Part shown: one piece after another, positions 51,559 to 60,952 of the stretch
Position numbering within the stretch: position 1 is the stretch's first letter
Layout: every line of letters starts with the position of its first letter
Source: a bacterium
Lineage (GTDB): Bacteria > Cyanobacteriota > Vampirovibrionia > Gastranaerophilales > Gastranaerophilaceae
DNA length: 64,000 nucleotides
Assembly (NCBI GenBank): GCA_017942035.1
Contig: JAGAVG010000045.1
Location: 19,299 to 83,298, forward strand
Direction of reading: 5' to 3'
Translations under genes and position numbers: made by a program
The notes under the pieces: generated by a model
Database searches by the model: none
What the model was told of the DNA's origin: nothing
Seen by the model: only the letters and a program-made list of their open reading frames with translations

Positions 51559-51587
51559 TTGAAGTTGGAAAGGGTTTGTGTTATTAT
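51559..51587 (+). promoter_or_regulatory. Promoter of nudix-HAD-ispF operon, probably leaderless
   Basis: TTGAAG (51559-51564), 17 bp, TATTAT (51582-51587). The ATG at 51594 is 7 bp beyond the -10 box, at the expected transcription start, and has no Shine-Dalgarno sequence. Confidence 0.65.
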
Positions 51588-51593
51588 AGGATT

Positions 51594-52121
51594 ATGAATT
51601 TTGAAGAAAAGCAGTTAACGAGTGAAGTTAAGTATGACGGCAAGATTATGACCGTTTTGAGTGATAAGGTTGAGCTTGCAGACGGCGGAAAGTCTTTCCG
51701 CGAGGTTGTGAGACATTCGGGCGGGGTCGTAATCCTTGCGTTTAAAGATGAAGAGACCATTTTGCTTGTTAAACAGTTTCGTTATCCGATTGCGCAGGTG
51801 GTATATGAACTTCCGGCGGGCAAACTTGAAGTTGGCGAAAACCCTGATGAGGCTTGCAAAAGAGAGCTGGAGGAAGAAACCGGTTTCAGAGCAAAAAATT
51901 GGAAATCTCTGGGTTATATTAATACATCTCCGGGATTTTGCGACGAAAAATTGTATCTTTATGAGGCTTGCGAGCTTGAATTTGTCGGTGAACATCCGGA
52001 CGAGGGCGAAATTATTAAATCATTTGAGTATAAATTAAATGATGTTAAAAAGATGATTTTGTCAGGCGAAATTAATGATGCAAAGACGATTTGCGCGATT
52101 ATGAGGGCTGAACTCAAATGA
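51594..52121 (+). CDS. Nudix hydrolase, ADP-ribose pyrophosphatase type
   Basis: A 175-residue protein. The full Nudix box GX5EX7REUXEEXGU is at 76-98 (GKLEVGENPDEACKRELEEE, then TGF). The upstream LVKQFRYPIAQVVYELPAG is typical of ADP-ribose pyrophosphatases (NudF/YqkG type), which cleave ADP-ribose to AMP and ribose-5-P. An in-frame TTG six codons upstream lies in the promoter and is rejected. It overlaps the HAD gene by 4 bases (ATGA). Confidence 0.9.
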   Translation: MNFEEKQLTSEVKYDGKIMTVLSDKVELADGGKSFREVVRHSGGVVILAFKDEETILLVKQFRYPIAQVVYELPAGKLEVGENPDEACKRELEEETGFRAKNWKSLGYINTSPGFCDEKLYLYEACELEFVGEHPDEGEIIKSFEYKLNDVKKMILSGEINDAKTICAIMRAELK

Positions 52122-52927
52122 TAAAGATGGTTGCGACGGACATTGACGGAACTATTGTCGGAAACAGCTTCGTTTTCACGGAAGAAGTTAAAAATTGCAT
52201 GAAAAAACTTTGCCAAAACGGGATTAAAGTTGTCCTTGTGACTGGCAGAATGCATTCGGCAACCATTGATGCCGCGCGTGAATTGGGGCTTGAAACCCCT
52301 ATAGTTTCTTATCAGGGCGGATTGATTAAGGAGCAGACCGGCGGGAAAGTTTTGTATGAAAAAACAATGGATGCGAAAGATGCCAAAGAGATTATTCTCT
52401 GGGCAAAAGCGAACAAAATTCATTTGAATCTTTATATGAATGACAAACTTTTCGTCGAGGAGGACAACGAGTCTATTAAAAGGTACACTTGCGAGCGCAA
52501 TATCCCTTATACCGTGTGCGAGCTGGATAAAATTGAGCTTAAACATATTAATAAAATCCTCGGAATTGATTTTGAGAACGCTGAAAGGGTCACGGGCTGG
52601 GTGAACTTTTTGCGGGAAAAATATCCGCACCTTTATATCGTAAAATCGACACCGTATTTTTGCGAGGTTTCAAACAATGATGCGCGAAAATCTCGTGCCG
52701 TTGAGTTTTTGGCGGATTATTGGGGAATTAAAAAAGAAGAAATTTTAACGATTGGCGATCAAAATAACGATATAGAACTTTTGAAAGCCGGCGGAATTCC
52801 GGTCGCAATGGGCAATGCGACGGATGAATTGAAAAAATATGCAAAATATATTACAGATACGGTTGATAACAATGGGTTTGTGAAGGCGGTTGAAAAGTTT
52901 GTTTTGAAAGAAGGTTTGCATGTATAG
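52118..52927 (+). CDS. Cof-type HAD-IIB phosphatase
   Basis: A 269-residue HAD hydrolase. Motif I is ATDIDGTIV, with nucleophile Asp8 and acid Asp10, motif II is VTGR, and motif IV is [10 protein letters not shown] at about 206-215. The large C2B cap lies between II and IV. Members dephosphorylate sugar phosphates, FMN or pyridoxal phosphate; the substrate is not predictable. Overlaps with the genes on both sides (4 and 8 bases) show a tight operon with the nudix hydrolase and ispF. Confidence 0.9.
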   Translation: MIKMVATDIDGTIVGNSFVFTEEVKNCMKKLCQNGIKVVLVTGRMHSATIDAARELGLETPIVSYQGGLIKEQTGGKVLYEKTMDAKDAKEIILWAKANKIHLNLYMNDKLFVEEDNESIKRYTCERNIPYTVCELDKIELKHINKILGIDFENAERVTGWVNFLREKYPHLYIVKSTPYFCEVSNNDARKSRAVEFLADYWGIKKEEILTIGDQNNDIELLKAGGIPVAMGNATDELKKYAKYITDTVDNNGFVKAVEKFVLKEGLHV

Positions 52928-53396
52928 AATCGGTATCGGCTATGACATCCATAAACTTGTCGAGGGCAGGGATTTGATAATCGGCGGGATTAAAATTACC
53001 CATGAAAAGGGGCTTTTGGGCCATAGCGATGCGGATGTCCTGATACATGCGATAATCGACGGAATGCTCGGAGCGCTTGCGCTTTCAGATATCGGAACCC
53101 TTTTCCCTGATACAGATGCAAAGTATAAAAACGCGGACAGTACGGTTTTGTTAAGACATGTGTACGAACTTGTTAAGCAAAAGGGTTATAAAATCAGTAA
53201 TATCGACAGTAATATTATTGCGCAAAGCCCGAAAATGATGCCATATATTCCTAAAATGAAAGAAGTTTTGTGTAAAATTCTGGAACTTGATTTTGCTGAT
53301 TTGTCTATAAAAGCGAAAACGAAAGAAAAACTTGACGCTGTGGGTCGTGAGCTTGCCATTGAGAGTAATTCTGTCGTCTTGCTGAAAAAAGTTTAG
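52920..53396 (+). CDS. ispF: 2-C-methyl-D-erythritol 2,4-cyclodiphosphate synthase
   Basis: A 158-residue protein, the standard size. The metal ligands Asp9, His11 (GIGYDIHKL) and His43 (LIHAIID) are present, plus the [10 protein letters not shown] and [18 protein letters not shown] signatures. It forms the cyclodiphosphate in the non-mevalonate (MEP) isoprenoid pathway. It is the last gene of its operon; the other MEP genes are outside the window. Confidence 0.96.
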   Translation: MYRIGIGYDIHKLVEGRDLIIGGIKITHEKGLLGHSDADVLIHAIIDGMLGALALSDIGTLFPDTDAKYKNADSTVLLRHVYELVKQKGYKISNIDSNIIAQSPKMMPYIPKMKEVLCKILELDFADLSIKAKTKEKLDAVGRELAIESNSVVLLKKV

Positions 53397-53591
53397 AGTC
53401 CGCTCGCAATGATGAAAATTGTCTACTGCCCTCTTACCTTCCAATCCTCCGGTAATCGTAGGGTAGACTTTAGTCTACCAAAAAACTTTATTAAATTTTA
53501 TTATACAAATCCATAAAAAAGTGTTGAAAAAGTTCAAAAAATTGGTATAATTAGAATATAGATTTTTATTAAATGCGAGGAATTATTAAAT
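53397..53591. repeat. Gap with repeat remnants before the S74 fusion
   Basis: It starts with a CCGCTCGCAATGATG remnant of the TCGCAATGAC family and has an 18-bp palindrome at 53462-53479. The remainder is AT-rich, and TATAAT (53546-53551) is the best -10 candidate for the following gene. A GCGAGGA ribosome-binding site lies before ATG 53592. Confidence 0.65.
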
Positions 53592-55925
53592 ATGACTGAA
53601 GATACTGAAATGTTCGGGATTGGTGTGCCTTTGCGCGCAAAAGATAAAAAAAATAACAAACATTCCGGCAAAAATAACATTGTTCAAAGCGGAATGAAAC
53701 TCGGTTTTACTCTGGCTGAAATGATGGTCGTAATGCTAATCCTTTCGATTGTTATGGCTGCATTTGCACCTGTAATGACAAGGAAAAGCAAAGTTGATAT
53801 GTCAAGCCCATGGAAATGGGTTGAGGGTACAAGCGATATAAGATACGGTATCGGCAGCGCTAACCAAATGGCAATGATAGGACGTCCACAGCGTCCGGAT
53901 GGCTCATCAGGCCGTTTGTTGATAAACGCCGGCGATAGAGCGGTTAACCATATTATGTTCCAGAATAATAGCGCAACAACCGGCGCATTGAGAGTAACAC
54001 AGAATGCACTTTTGCTCGGAAGTCTGTCATCTGATGCTGAAAACACAGGTGCCTTGGCTGAAGGCTCAATTACAATTGGTCCATATACTAGAGCGCGGAA
54101 AAATTCTGTTGCAATAGGCCGTGGTACTCTTGAAAATTCCCATGCAACTGATACACAAGAGGTTGTTGCAATAGGTCATGGTGCACTTGGAACAGCTAGT
54201 AGAACTTATGCTGATGTTGCGATAGGTTATAGAGCATTATTTTCAGCTGTAGATTCAGTAGATAACGTAGCAATTGGCGACAACACTATGTATAGCTTTC
54301 AAAATGGCACAGACAACGTTGCAGTAGGCTGGGAAACTTTATACAAAGCAAGATCTATTAATGGAAACACGGCTTTAGGTTCGCAAGCTATGTATTTTAA
54401 TGAATCTGGAGACTATAATACGGCAGTTGGATATTATTCAATGTATAATTCAACCGGCAGTAACAATATTGGTATAGGTTATGATGCAGGATATAGTTTA
54501 AAAGGATCAGAGAATATAGGTATAGGTACCGATACATTTCATAGCAATAATACCGGTTCTTATAATATAGCAATTGGTCAATCTGCTCTATTTGGAGCTG
54601 CCAGCGGTTCATCAGGCAGCAGTAATATAGCTATTGGTCAGAGTGCAATGTCAGGTAATACCTCCGGATATTCTAATGTTGCAATGGGTTCCAGTGCATT
54701 GACGTCAAATACAACTGGAACTTATAATATTGCAATAGGTGATAGAGCATTACTGTCAAATACTACTCAAGGTAGTAATATAGCTATAGGAGGAGATGCA
54801 TTAAAAGCAAGTACTACTGGTTACTATAATGTAGCCTTAGGACGTTATAGTATGTATAAACTGGAGAGAGGTTTTGGAAATATTGGAATAGGTTATGAAG
54901 CACTATACAACAGCAAACCAACAAATTCAACATCTGCCGCTCCAAATACAGCGATAGGTCATAGAGCGTTATCTAGCACAGAAACCGGTGAACGAAATGT
55001 AGCGATTGGAGCCGAGGCAATGTTATCCGCAACTGATATTCGTCATTCGACAGCGGTAGGCTACCAGGCAATGAGAAACCTGACCACGGCAGGTTCAAGT
55101 ACGGCAATAGGTAGTTATTCAATGTTAAATTCAACTGGAGGAAGTGGAAATACAGCAGTAGGTTCCTCCGGATTATACGTAAATCAAGGGGATTATAATG
55201 TAGCAATTGGAAATGATGTATTAAGCAGCAATACCACAGGAGATAACAATGCAGCCCTAGGAACTTTTTCAATGAATCAAAATACTACAGGAGGTAATAA
55301 TGTAGCTATAGGGTATCAAACTTTATGGACTAATCAAACTGGAAGTTCAAATACAGGATTAGGATATCAGGCTTGTCTTAACGTAACAGGCAGTAACAAA
55401 ACCTGTATTGGTGCAAGTTCTGGTCCTGCATCAGGTACCTCAGAGGCCAGCAGTGCAGATAATATCGTATTTTTAGGAACATCTTCCAGCGTGGTGAAAA
55501 TCCCCGGTCAATTGCAGGCCGCAAGCACTGCCGCGTATACTTCTGACCGTCGTTTGAAGAATATTTCAGGCGAGAACACAGAGGGTTTGGCAAAAATTCG
55601 TCAATTGAAAGTTTATAACTTTACCTTCAAAAAAGATCCGGATAAAAAAGCTCATGTAGGTGTAATCGCGCAGGATTTGCAAAAAGTTTTCCCGAAAGCG
55701 GTCATAAAAGGTACCGACGGCTACTTAAAAATCCGCTGGGATGAAATGTTTTACGCAATGCTGAATTCAATCAAAGAACTTGCCGCAAGAATTGATAAAA
55801 CAGATGAGATTCTGAAACAAGTTCAGAATGACATGAACACCTTGAGGGCCGAGAATAAACAATTGAAAGCCCAAAACAGGGCCCTTGAAGCGCGTTTAAA
55901 TGCCTTAGAAAAGAAAATTAAATAA
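53592..55925 (+). CDS. Prepilin / YadA-like beta-roll / S74 chaperone fusion protein
   Basis: A 777-residue protein with three parts. (1) Residues 1-38 are a long leader and 38-65 the prepilin motif GFTLAEMMVVMLILSIVM, with Glu at +5 after G38-F39. (2) About residues 165-640 hold around 26 copies of a repeat of the type N-x-A-I-G-x-x-[AS]-[LM]-x-x-[NST]-T-G (for example NNIGIGYDAGYSLKG), the pattern of the trimeric left-handed YadA head. (3) From residue 651 comes a peptidase S74 intramolecular chaperone, SDRRLKNI, then HVGVIAQDLQKVFPKAV and YLKIRWDEMFYAML. Ser651 and Lys656 match the Ser-x4-Lys self-cleavage pair. A coiled coil ends the protein. Confidence 0.85.
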   Translation: MTEDTEMFGIGVPLRAKDKKNNKHSGKNNIVQSGMKLGFTLAEMMVVMLILSIVMAAFAPVMTRKSKVDMSSPWKWVEGTSDIRYGIGSANQMAMIGRPQRPDGSSGRLLINAGDRAVNHIMFQNNSATTGALRVTQNALLLGSLSSDAENTGALAEGSITIGPYTRARKNSVAIGRGTLENSHATDTQEVVAIGHGALGTASRTYADVAIGYRALFSAVDSVDNVAIGDNTMYSFQNGTDNVAVGWETLYKARSINGNTALGSQAMYFNESGDYNTAVGYYSMYNSTGSNNIGIGYDAGYSLKGSENIGIGTDTFHSNNTGSYNIAIGQSALFGAASGSSGSSNIAIGQSAMSGNTSGYSNVAMGSSALTSNTTGTYNIAIGDRALLSNTTQGSNIAIGGDALKASTTGYYNVALGRYSMYKLERGFGNIGIGYEALYNSKPTNSTSAAPNTAIGHRALSSTETGERNVAIGAEAMLSATDIRHSTAVGYQAMRNLTTAGSSTAIGSYSMLNSTGGSGNTAVGSSGLYVNQGDYNVAIGNDVLSSNTTGDNNAALGTFSMNQNTTGGNNVAIGYQTLWTNQTGSSNTGLGYQACLNVTGSNKTCIGASSGPASGTSEASSADNIVFLGTSSSVVKIPGQLQAASTAAYTSDRRLKNISGENTEGLAKIRQLKVYNFTFKKDPDKKAHVGVIAQDLQKVFPKAVIKGTDGYLKIRWDEMFYAMLNSIKELAARIDKTDEILKQVQNDMNTLRAENKQLKAQNRALEARLNALEKKIK
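55806..55835 (+). repeat. Intergenic repeat family encoded inside the S74 coiled coil
   Basis: Thirty bases matching the intergenic hairpin repeat at 47733-47762 at 26 of 30 positions. Here they are read as E-I-L-K-Q-V-Q-N-D-M (residues 739-748), just after the S74 domain. Confidence 0.7.
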
Positions 55926-55932
55926 GTATTCG

Positions 55933-55997
55933 GGTAGACTTTAGTCTACCCTGCTTTTTAATTAACCTTCTCCCGAATGTTAGAAATTCGGGAGAGG
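55933..55997 (+). terminator. 18-bp palindrome and hairpin after the S74 fusion
   Basis: GGTAGACTTTAGTCTACC (55933-55950), extended to GGG..CCC and followed by TGCTTTTTA, looks like a terminator made from the dispersed palindrome. A second hairpin, CTCCCGAAT..ATTCGGGAG, is at 55969-55995. Confidence 0.6.
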
Positions 55998-56048
55998 GTT
56001 TACCCTGAACAATCTTTGTAGTAAAATCTTTTTGAAAGGATTAGAATT

Positions 56049-57101
56049 ATGTATTATCAGGGATTAATAAACACATTCAGAGAATATCTTCCGGTGAGCG
56101 AAAAGACTCCGGTAATTACGCTTAACGAAGGAAATACACCGTTAATCAAGGCCGATAATTTAGCTAAAAAAATCGGACTTGATGCTGAGATTTACTTGAA
56201 ATTTGAGGGGTGCAACCCGACTGGAAGCTTTAAAGACCGCGGAATGACAATGGCCGTTTCTAAAGCGAAAGAAGCCGGCTCCGACGCAATTATCTGCGCG
56301 TCTACCGGAAACACATCAGCCGCAGCAGCAGCTTATGGCGCCAAAGCCGGAATGAAAACTTTTGTTTTAATTCCTGATGGTTACGTTGCGCTCGGAAAGC
56401 TTTCTCAGGCAATGATGTACGGCGCAAAAATTATCGCTATCAAAGGAAATTTTGATCAGGCACTAGATGCCGTTAGAACAATTTCAGAAAAGTATCCGAT
56501 AACCCTTGTGAATTCCGTAAATCCTTACAGAATTGAAGGCCAGAAAACCGGTGCGTTTGAGATTTGCAACGCATTAGGCCAAGCACCGGATTATCACTTT
56601 ATTCCGGTCGGAAACGCCGGAAACATTACGGCATACTGGAAAGGTTATAAAGAATTTTTCGAATGCGGGAAAATCAAATCGTTACCTAAAATGATGGGGT
56701 TTGAAGCAGAAGGCTCGGCCGCAATTGTAAGAGGAGAAAGGATTTTGAAGCCTGAAACCCTTGCAACCGCAATCAGAATAGGTAATCCGGCAAGCTGGGA
56801 TAAAGCAGTTGCCGCACGCGACGAAAGTAACGGTATGATTAACTTTGTAACCGATGAAGAAATCGTTAAGGCTTACAAACTTACCGCATCAACCGAAGGT
56901 GTTTTTGCAGAACCTGCAAGCAACGCTTCTGTTGCAGGCTTAATCAAGGTTAAAGACCAGATTAAACCTGGTTCAAAAATAGTTTGTATCTTAACCGGAA
57001 ACGGCTTGAAAGATCCTGATAACGCGATTAAATATTCCGACGCAGATGTTACAAAAACTTCTACCGAATTGGATGACATTTTGCGGGCAATGAATATTTA
57101 A
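56049..57101 (+). CDS. thrC: Threonine synthase
   Basis: A 350-residue PLP enzyme of the shorter (class II, Bacillus-like) type. PLP-binding Lys62 is in [31 protein letters not shown], the phosphate-binding GNAGN and LTGNGLKDP are all present. It converts O-phosphohomoserine to threonine. With hom (50244-51536) two of the threonine steps are in this window; the kinase thrB is not. Confidence 0.95.
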   Translation: MYYQGLINTFREYLPVSEKTPVITLNEGNTPLIKADNLAKKIGLDAEIYLKFEGCNPTGSFKDRGMTMAVSKAKEAGSDAIICASTGNTSAAAAAYGAKAGMKTFVLIPDGYVALGKLSQAMMYGAKIIAIKGNFDQALDAVRTISEKYPITLVNSVNPYRIEGQKTGAFEICNALGQAPDYHFIPVGNAGNITAYWKGYKEFFECGKIKSLPKMMGFEAEGSAAIVRGERILKPETLATAIRIGNPASWDKAVAARDESNGMINFVTDEEIVKAYKLTASTEGVFAEPASNASVAGLIKVKDQIKPGSKIVCILTGNGLKDPDNAIKYSDADVTKTSTELDDILRAMNI

Positions 57102-57115
57102 AGTTCAAAATTCGG

Positions 57116-57140
57116 GCCGGTTTTACCAAAGCCGGCTTTT
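57116..57140 (+). terminator. Weak terminator between thrC and ilvD
   Basis: GCCGG..CCGGC around TTTTACCAAAG, followed by TTTT. The stem is short (5-6 bp), so some read-through into ilvD, 20 bases later, is likely. Confidence 0.6.
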
Positions 57141-57159
57141 AAATTATGGAGAAAGATTT

Positions 57160-58815
57160 ATGCAGAGTGATAACATAAAAAAAGGACTTGCCAGAACCCC
57201 GCACCGCGGGCTTTTAATGGCAACAGGAGTTTCAAAAAGCAACATGAAAGCGCCGTTTATCGGGATTGCAAGCTCATTTTCGGATCTTGTTCCGGGGCAT
57301 ACCGGAATGCGGGATTTGGAAAGACAGATTGAAAAAGGAATTCACACAGGCGGTGGTCAGGCCTTTGTATTCGGCGTTCCGGCGGTTTGTGACGGGATTG
57401 CGATGGGTCATGGCGGAATGAGATATTCTCTTCCTTCAAGAGATTTGATTGCGGATTGTGTGGAAGCCGTTGCGGCAGCGCATCAGCTTGATGGGCTTGT
57501 ACTGCTTTCAAATTGCGATAAAATCACTCCGGGAATGCTTATCGCCGCATTAAGACTCGATATCCCTTGTATTGTCGTGACTGCCGGCCCTATGCTTGAC
57601 GGGGAATGCGCCGGACACCACAAGTTAACAATGGTTACGGGCTCTTTTGAAGCAGTCGGAAGGTTTAGAAAAGGTGAAATTTCAGAAGAAGAACTTCTTG
57701 AATTTGAAGAGGCCTCTTGTCCTTCTGCCGGCTCATGTCAGGGGATGTACACCGCAAACACAATGGCTTGTCTGACAGAAGTTTTGGGAATGAGTCTCCC
57801 TAATTGTGCGTCTTCTTCTGCCGTGTCGGCCCAAAAGCGTCGTATAGCCTTCGATTCCGGTATAAAAATCGTTGAGCTTGTAAATAATAACGTTAAGCCG
57901 TCCGAAATCATCACAAAAGAAAGCATGAGGAATATGATTACGGCAGATTTGGCGCTCGGAGGCTCGACAAACACCTTTTTACACACGCTTGCAATTGCAA
58001 ACGCCGGCGGAATAGACATCACGCTTAACGATTTTGACGAATTGAGCAAAAAAGTTCATCAGATAGTTAAAATTAATCCGTCTTCAACCCTTACAATGGC
58101 CGATTTTCATTATGCAGGCGGAGTTGGAGCAGTGTTAAAGTCTCTGAATTCCGGCGGACTTTTACACGACTGTCCGACCCTTTGCGGAAAATCAATATTT
58201 GAAATCGCAAATTCTGCGCAAATCGACACCTCAATTATACCGATGTACGAAAATTCAAAGTACACAAAGGCCGGCTTGAGCATTTTATACGGAAACCTTG
58301 CAAAAGGCGGCTGTGTAATCAAAACGTCGGGTGTCGATGAAGATTGTTACGAGTTTGAAGGGAATGCGCGAACTTTTGACAGCGAAGAAGATGCGATGAA
58401 AGCCCTTGAAAACGACGAAATTAAACAGGGTGATGTTATCGTAATCCGCTATGAAGGTCCGAAAGGCGGCCCAGGAATGCGCGAAATGCTTGCGCCGACA
58501 TCACTTCTCACCGGTAAAGGGCTTGGGAAAAAATGTGCATTGATTACAGACGGAAGATTTTCGGGGGCAACCCGTGGGATATGTGTCGGCCACATAGTTC
58601 CGGAAGCCGCTCAGGGCGGTGAAATCGCGCTTATAAAAGATGGCGACAGGATAAGAATTGATATTAACAAGAATTCAATCGAGCTTAAAGTTGACGAAAA
58701 AGAGCTTGAAACAAGGCGCAAAGAACTTAAGCCGTTTGAATTAAAATGCAAATCCGGATACCTTGCAAAATACGCAAAAAACGTTCAGGACGCCTCCCAC
58801 GGTGCAATTGTTTAG
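57160..58815 (+). CDS. ilvD: Dihydroxy-acid dehydratase
   Basis: A 551-residue protein of the IlvD/Edd family. Cluster-binding cysteines are Cys119 ([10 protein letters not shown]) and Cys193 ([16 protein letters not shown]). The position that is Cys in plant-type [2Fe-2S] enzymes is Gly here (DLVPGHTGM), as in E. coli IlvD, so an oxygen-sensitive [4Fe-4S]-like cluster is expected. [15 protein letters not shown] is the C-terminal signature. It dehydrates dihydroxy acids in isoleucine and valine synthesis. No other ilv genes are in the window. Confidence 0.95.
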   Translation: MQSDNIKKGLARTPHRGLLMATGVSKSNMKAPFIGIASSFSDLVPGHTGMRDLERQIEKGIHTGGGQAFVFGVPAVCDGIAMGHGGMRYSLPSRDLIADCVEAVAAAHQLDGLVLLSNCDKITPGMLIAALRLDIPCIVVTAGPMLDGECAGHHKLTMVTGSFEAVGRFRKGEISEEELLEFEEASCPSAGSCQGMYTANTMACLTEVLGMSLPNCASSSAVSAQKRRIAFDSGIKIVELVNNNVKPSEIITKESMRNMITADLALGGSTNTFLHTLAIANAGGIDITLNDFDELSKKVHQIVKINPSSTLTMADFHYAGGVGAVLKSLNSGGLLHDCPTLCGKSIFEIANSAQIDTSIIPMYENSKYTKAGLSILYGNLAKGGCVIKTSGVDEDCYEFEGNARTFDSEEDAMKALENDEIKQGDVIVIRYEGPKGGPGMREMLAPTSLLTGKGLGKKCALITDGRFSGATRGICVGHIVPEAAQGGEIALIKDGDRIRIDINKNSIELKVDEKELETRRKELKPFELKCKSGYLAKYAKNVQDASHGAIV

Positions 58816-58822
58816 CGTGAAT

Positions 58823-58942
58823 GGTAGACTAAAGTCTACCCTACGATCTTACCTTCTCACCACTCCGCTTCGCTGCGGGAAGCAGGGTCACAAGACTTAC
58901 TACGTTGCGCCTGTTCCCTTTGCTCTACAAGGGGCGAGGGAG
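58823..58942 (-). repeat. Palindrome plus 89-bp repeat (reverse of 6210-6328)
   Basis: GGTAGACTAAAGTCTACC at 58823-58840, then the reverse complement of the block at 6240-6328 (58852-58942). The pairing and order show that palindrome and block move or spread as one composite. Confidence 0.8.
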
Positions 58943-58978
58943 TAAATCATTGTCACGTCCTTACTTTATTCTGTCGGA

Positions 58979-59230
58979 TTATTCAAGAGGTAATTTTGAA
59001 GAGACTTCGGCAATTATGCGCTGCACATCGGCTCCGCCGATTGCAACTTCAAGTATTAAGGGCGCATGAATTAACACTGTTTCAGAATATGCCATTGTAT
59101 CAATATTTATGACATCAAATTCCACAAAATCGTCGCCGGCTGTGATTAGTTTTCCGTACTCGCCGCCGGTTGCCCATTTTATAAACATGTACTGATTTTC
59201 ATATTCTCTTAGTTTTTCGACTAATCTCAT
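58979..59230 (-). CDS. Small unknown protein (83 residues)
   Basis: Starts MRLVEKLREYENQYMFIKWA after an AGTAGGAG ribosome-binding site. It is a compact beta-rich protein with the stretch GDDFVEFDVINIDTMAYSET that looks like a small Sm/SH3-type barrel, but no family is assigned. It has no signal peptide or membrane segment. Good coding character and a ribosome-binding site support it as a real gene; it may share a transcript with the unknown gene at 59323-60057. Confidence 0.6.
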   Translation of the reverse strand: MRLVEKLREYENQYMFIKWATGGEYGKLITAGDDFVEFDVINIDTMAYSETVLIHAPLILEVAIGGADVQRIIAEVSSKLPLE

Positions 59231-59322
59231 AAATACTCCTACTGCTCTCCCTTACGGATAATGTATAAAATTTAGCTACAATTATATTTTAGTTATTTAT
59301 TTCATTAAGTCAAGTATAATCA

Positions 59323-60057
59323 CTAAATATTAAAACTTTTTCTTGAACCTTCTTCGTGGTACAAGCCGCCGCCACAGATTGTCTCCACAACCTTCAAGAC
59401 AAACTCTCTTGACGCGTCCACCTGACTTAAATAAAATTCGCGGTTTGGTAAATGTTTTATTTTCATTATTGAATTCTGGTTCTGTTCCGCCGGAACATAC
59501 AGCGAGGCAACTTCGTTATCCAGAAGTTTTACCATCTCTTCATCATGGTTTTTTACCCCGTTCATCAACTCGTTGTAATTTCCCTTTATTGCCATTATTC
59601 TTCCGGCAAAAAGGTGCATATTATTCTCACGATACAAAGCCTGCGGCTGATAGTTACAGCGAGTTGTAAAACTCATTTTGTGCCATAAAATATTCACCAC
59701 AACGACAGTTTTTTGAACATCTGTGTCAACGTAAATATTCTGCGTCGTAATTCCTCTTGATGAAAAAGATTCCTTCAATGTCTCAACAACAGCCTGCAAA
59801 TTTTCTATCATACCCAGAAAAATTTCGTTCGTATTCATATTTGCGTGCTGATAATCCAGAAATTGCTTATACATGTGTGTTGACACAAGCCCTATTCTTT
59901 CCTGAATTAATGCATTCCTTGCCGATGTTTCAGAATTATCAAAACTTTCGTAATTGTTTAACAATTTTTCATCCTTACTTTGTATACCATATTTTAATAA
60001 TAAACATGTTTTTATGTAAAGATTATAATATTTTTCGTTACATTTTAAAATAGTCAA
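59323..60057 (-). CDS. Unknown cytoplasmic protein (244 residues)
   Basis: MTILKCNEKYYNLYIKTCLL and onwards, with no signal peptide. The N-terminal half is helical, and the C-terminal half mixed (VVVVNILWHKMSF at about 116-128, then FVLKVVETICGGGLYHEEG near the end). I recognise no family. It is a single gene upstream of the 83-residue unknown on the same strand and downstream of fabI, from which a terminator separates it. Confidence 0.6.
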   Translation of the reverse strand: MTILKCNEKYYNLYIKTCLLLKYGIQSKDEKLLNNYESFDNSETSARNALIQERIGLVSTHMYKQFLDYQHANMNTNEIFLGMIENLQAVVETLKESFSSRGITTQNIYVDTDVQKTVVVVNILWHKMSFTTRCNYQPQALYRENNMHLFAGRIMAIKGNYNELMNGVKNHDEEMVKLLDNEVASLYVPAEQNQNSIMKIKHLPNREFYLSQVDASREFVLKVVETICGGGLYHEEGSRKSFNI

Positions 60058-60083
60058 AAAGATTTATTTATTTCTTTTGAACT

Positions 60084-60115
60084 TAAAAAAGAGGCCGCAA
60101 AATCTGCCGCCTCTG
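60084..60115 (-). terminator. fabI terminator
   Basis: Read on the minus strand, AGAGGCGGCA and TGCGGCCTCT pair with one mismatch, followed by TTTTTTAAG. It lies about 30-60 bases past the fabI stop. Confidence 0.85.
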
Positions 60116-60142
60116 ATTATTTTTAAACTAAATCTATTAATG

Positions 60143-60952
60143 TTATTGTGCAATAGATTCCGAAATGATTTGCATTTCATCAAGTGATGCGTAAACAGCA
60201 TGGCAACCGCAATCTACGTACAAGATTTGGCCGGTTGTTCCTGTTGACAAATCTGATGCAAGGTACAAACCTGCTTTTCCAACGTCTTCTAAAGCAACAT
60301 TTCTTTTCAACGGAGCTTTTACAACTGCGGCTTTAAGCATTTTGTCAAATCCTGAAATACCTTTTGCGGCAAGAGTTTTAACAGCACCTGCTGAAATACA
60401 GTTTACTCTAACACCTTTCTGACCCAAATCAGCGGCAAGATATCTCATTGAAGATTCAAGAGCTGCTTTTGCAACGCCCATAATATTGTAATTTGCAACA
60501 ACATATTCAGATCCAAGGTATGTAAGTGCAAGGATTGAACCGCCTTCATTCATCAAAGGTTCAGCGTTGCGGCAGATAGAAACTAGTGAATAAGCGCTGA
60601 CGCCCATTGCCAAATCCCATCCAGCGTGTGATGTGTCAATAAATCTTCCCTGCAAATCTTCTTTTGCAGCAAATGCTACTGCGTGAACTACAAAATCCAA
60701 TTTCCCGTAAATTTTTTCACATTCTTCAAATACTGCCTTAACTTCATCTTCTTTAGTAACATCACAGCTCATAATAAGCTTTGAATTCATACCTTCGGCC
60801 AAAGGTCTAACCCTTTTTTCCATAACTTCACCGGCATAAGTGAACGCGATATCTGCTCCGGCTTCATACAATTGTTTTGCTATTGCATAAGCAATACCGT
60901 GAGTATTTGAAACTCCGAAAATAATACCTTTTTTGCCTTCCATTAATTTCAT
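60143..60952 (-). CDS. fabI: Enoyl-[acyl-carrier-protein] reductase [NADH]
   Basis: A 269-residue short-chain dehydrogenase of the FabI branch. The nucleotide-binding GIIFGVSNTHGIAYAIAK (9-26) has the FabI-style G-x-x-x-x-x-G-I-A pattern. VHAVAFAAKEDLQG follows, and the catalytic Tyr and Lys sit in the segment YVVANYNIMGVAKAALE. It reduces enoyl-ACP in the last step of each fatty-acid elongation cycle. ATG 60952 is supported by AGGGAG 7 bases upstream. It stands alone. Confidence 0.95.
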   Translation of the reverse strand: MKLMEGKKGIIFGVSNTHGIAYAIAKQLYEAGADIAFTYAGEVMEKRVRPLAEGMNSKLIMSCDVTKEDEVKAVFEECEKIYGKLDFVVHAVAFAAKEDLQGRFIDTSHAGWDLAMGVSAYSLVSICRNAEPLMNEGGSILALTYLGSEYVVANYNIMGVAKAALESSMRYLAADLGQKGVRVNCISAGAVKTLAAKGISGFDKMLKAAVVKAPLKRNVALEDVGKAGLYLASDLSTGTTGQILYVDCGCHAVYASLDEMQIISESIAQ

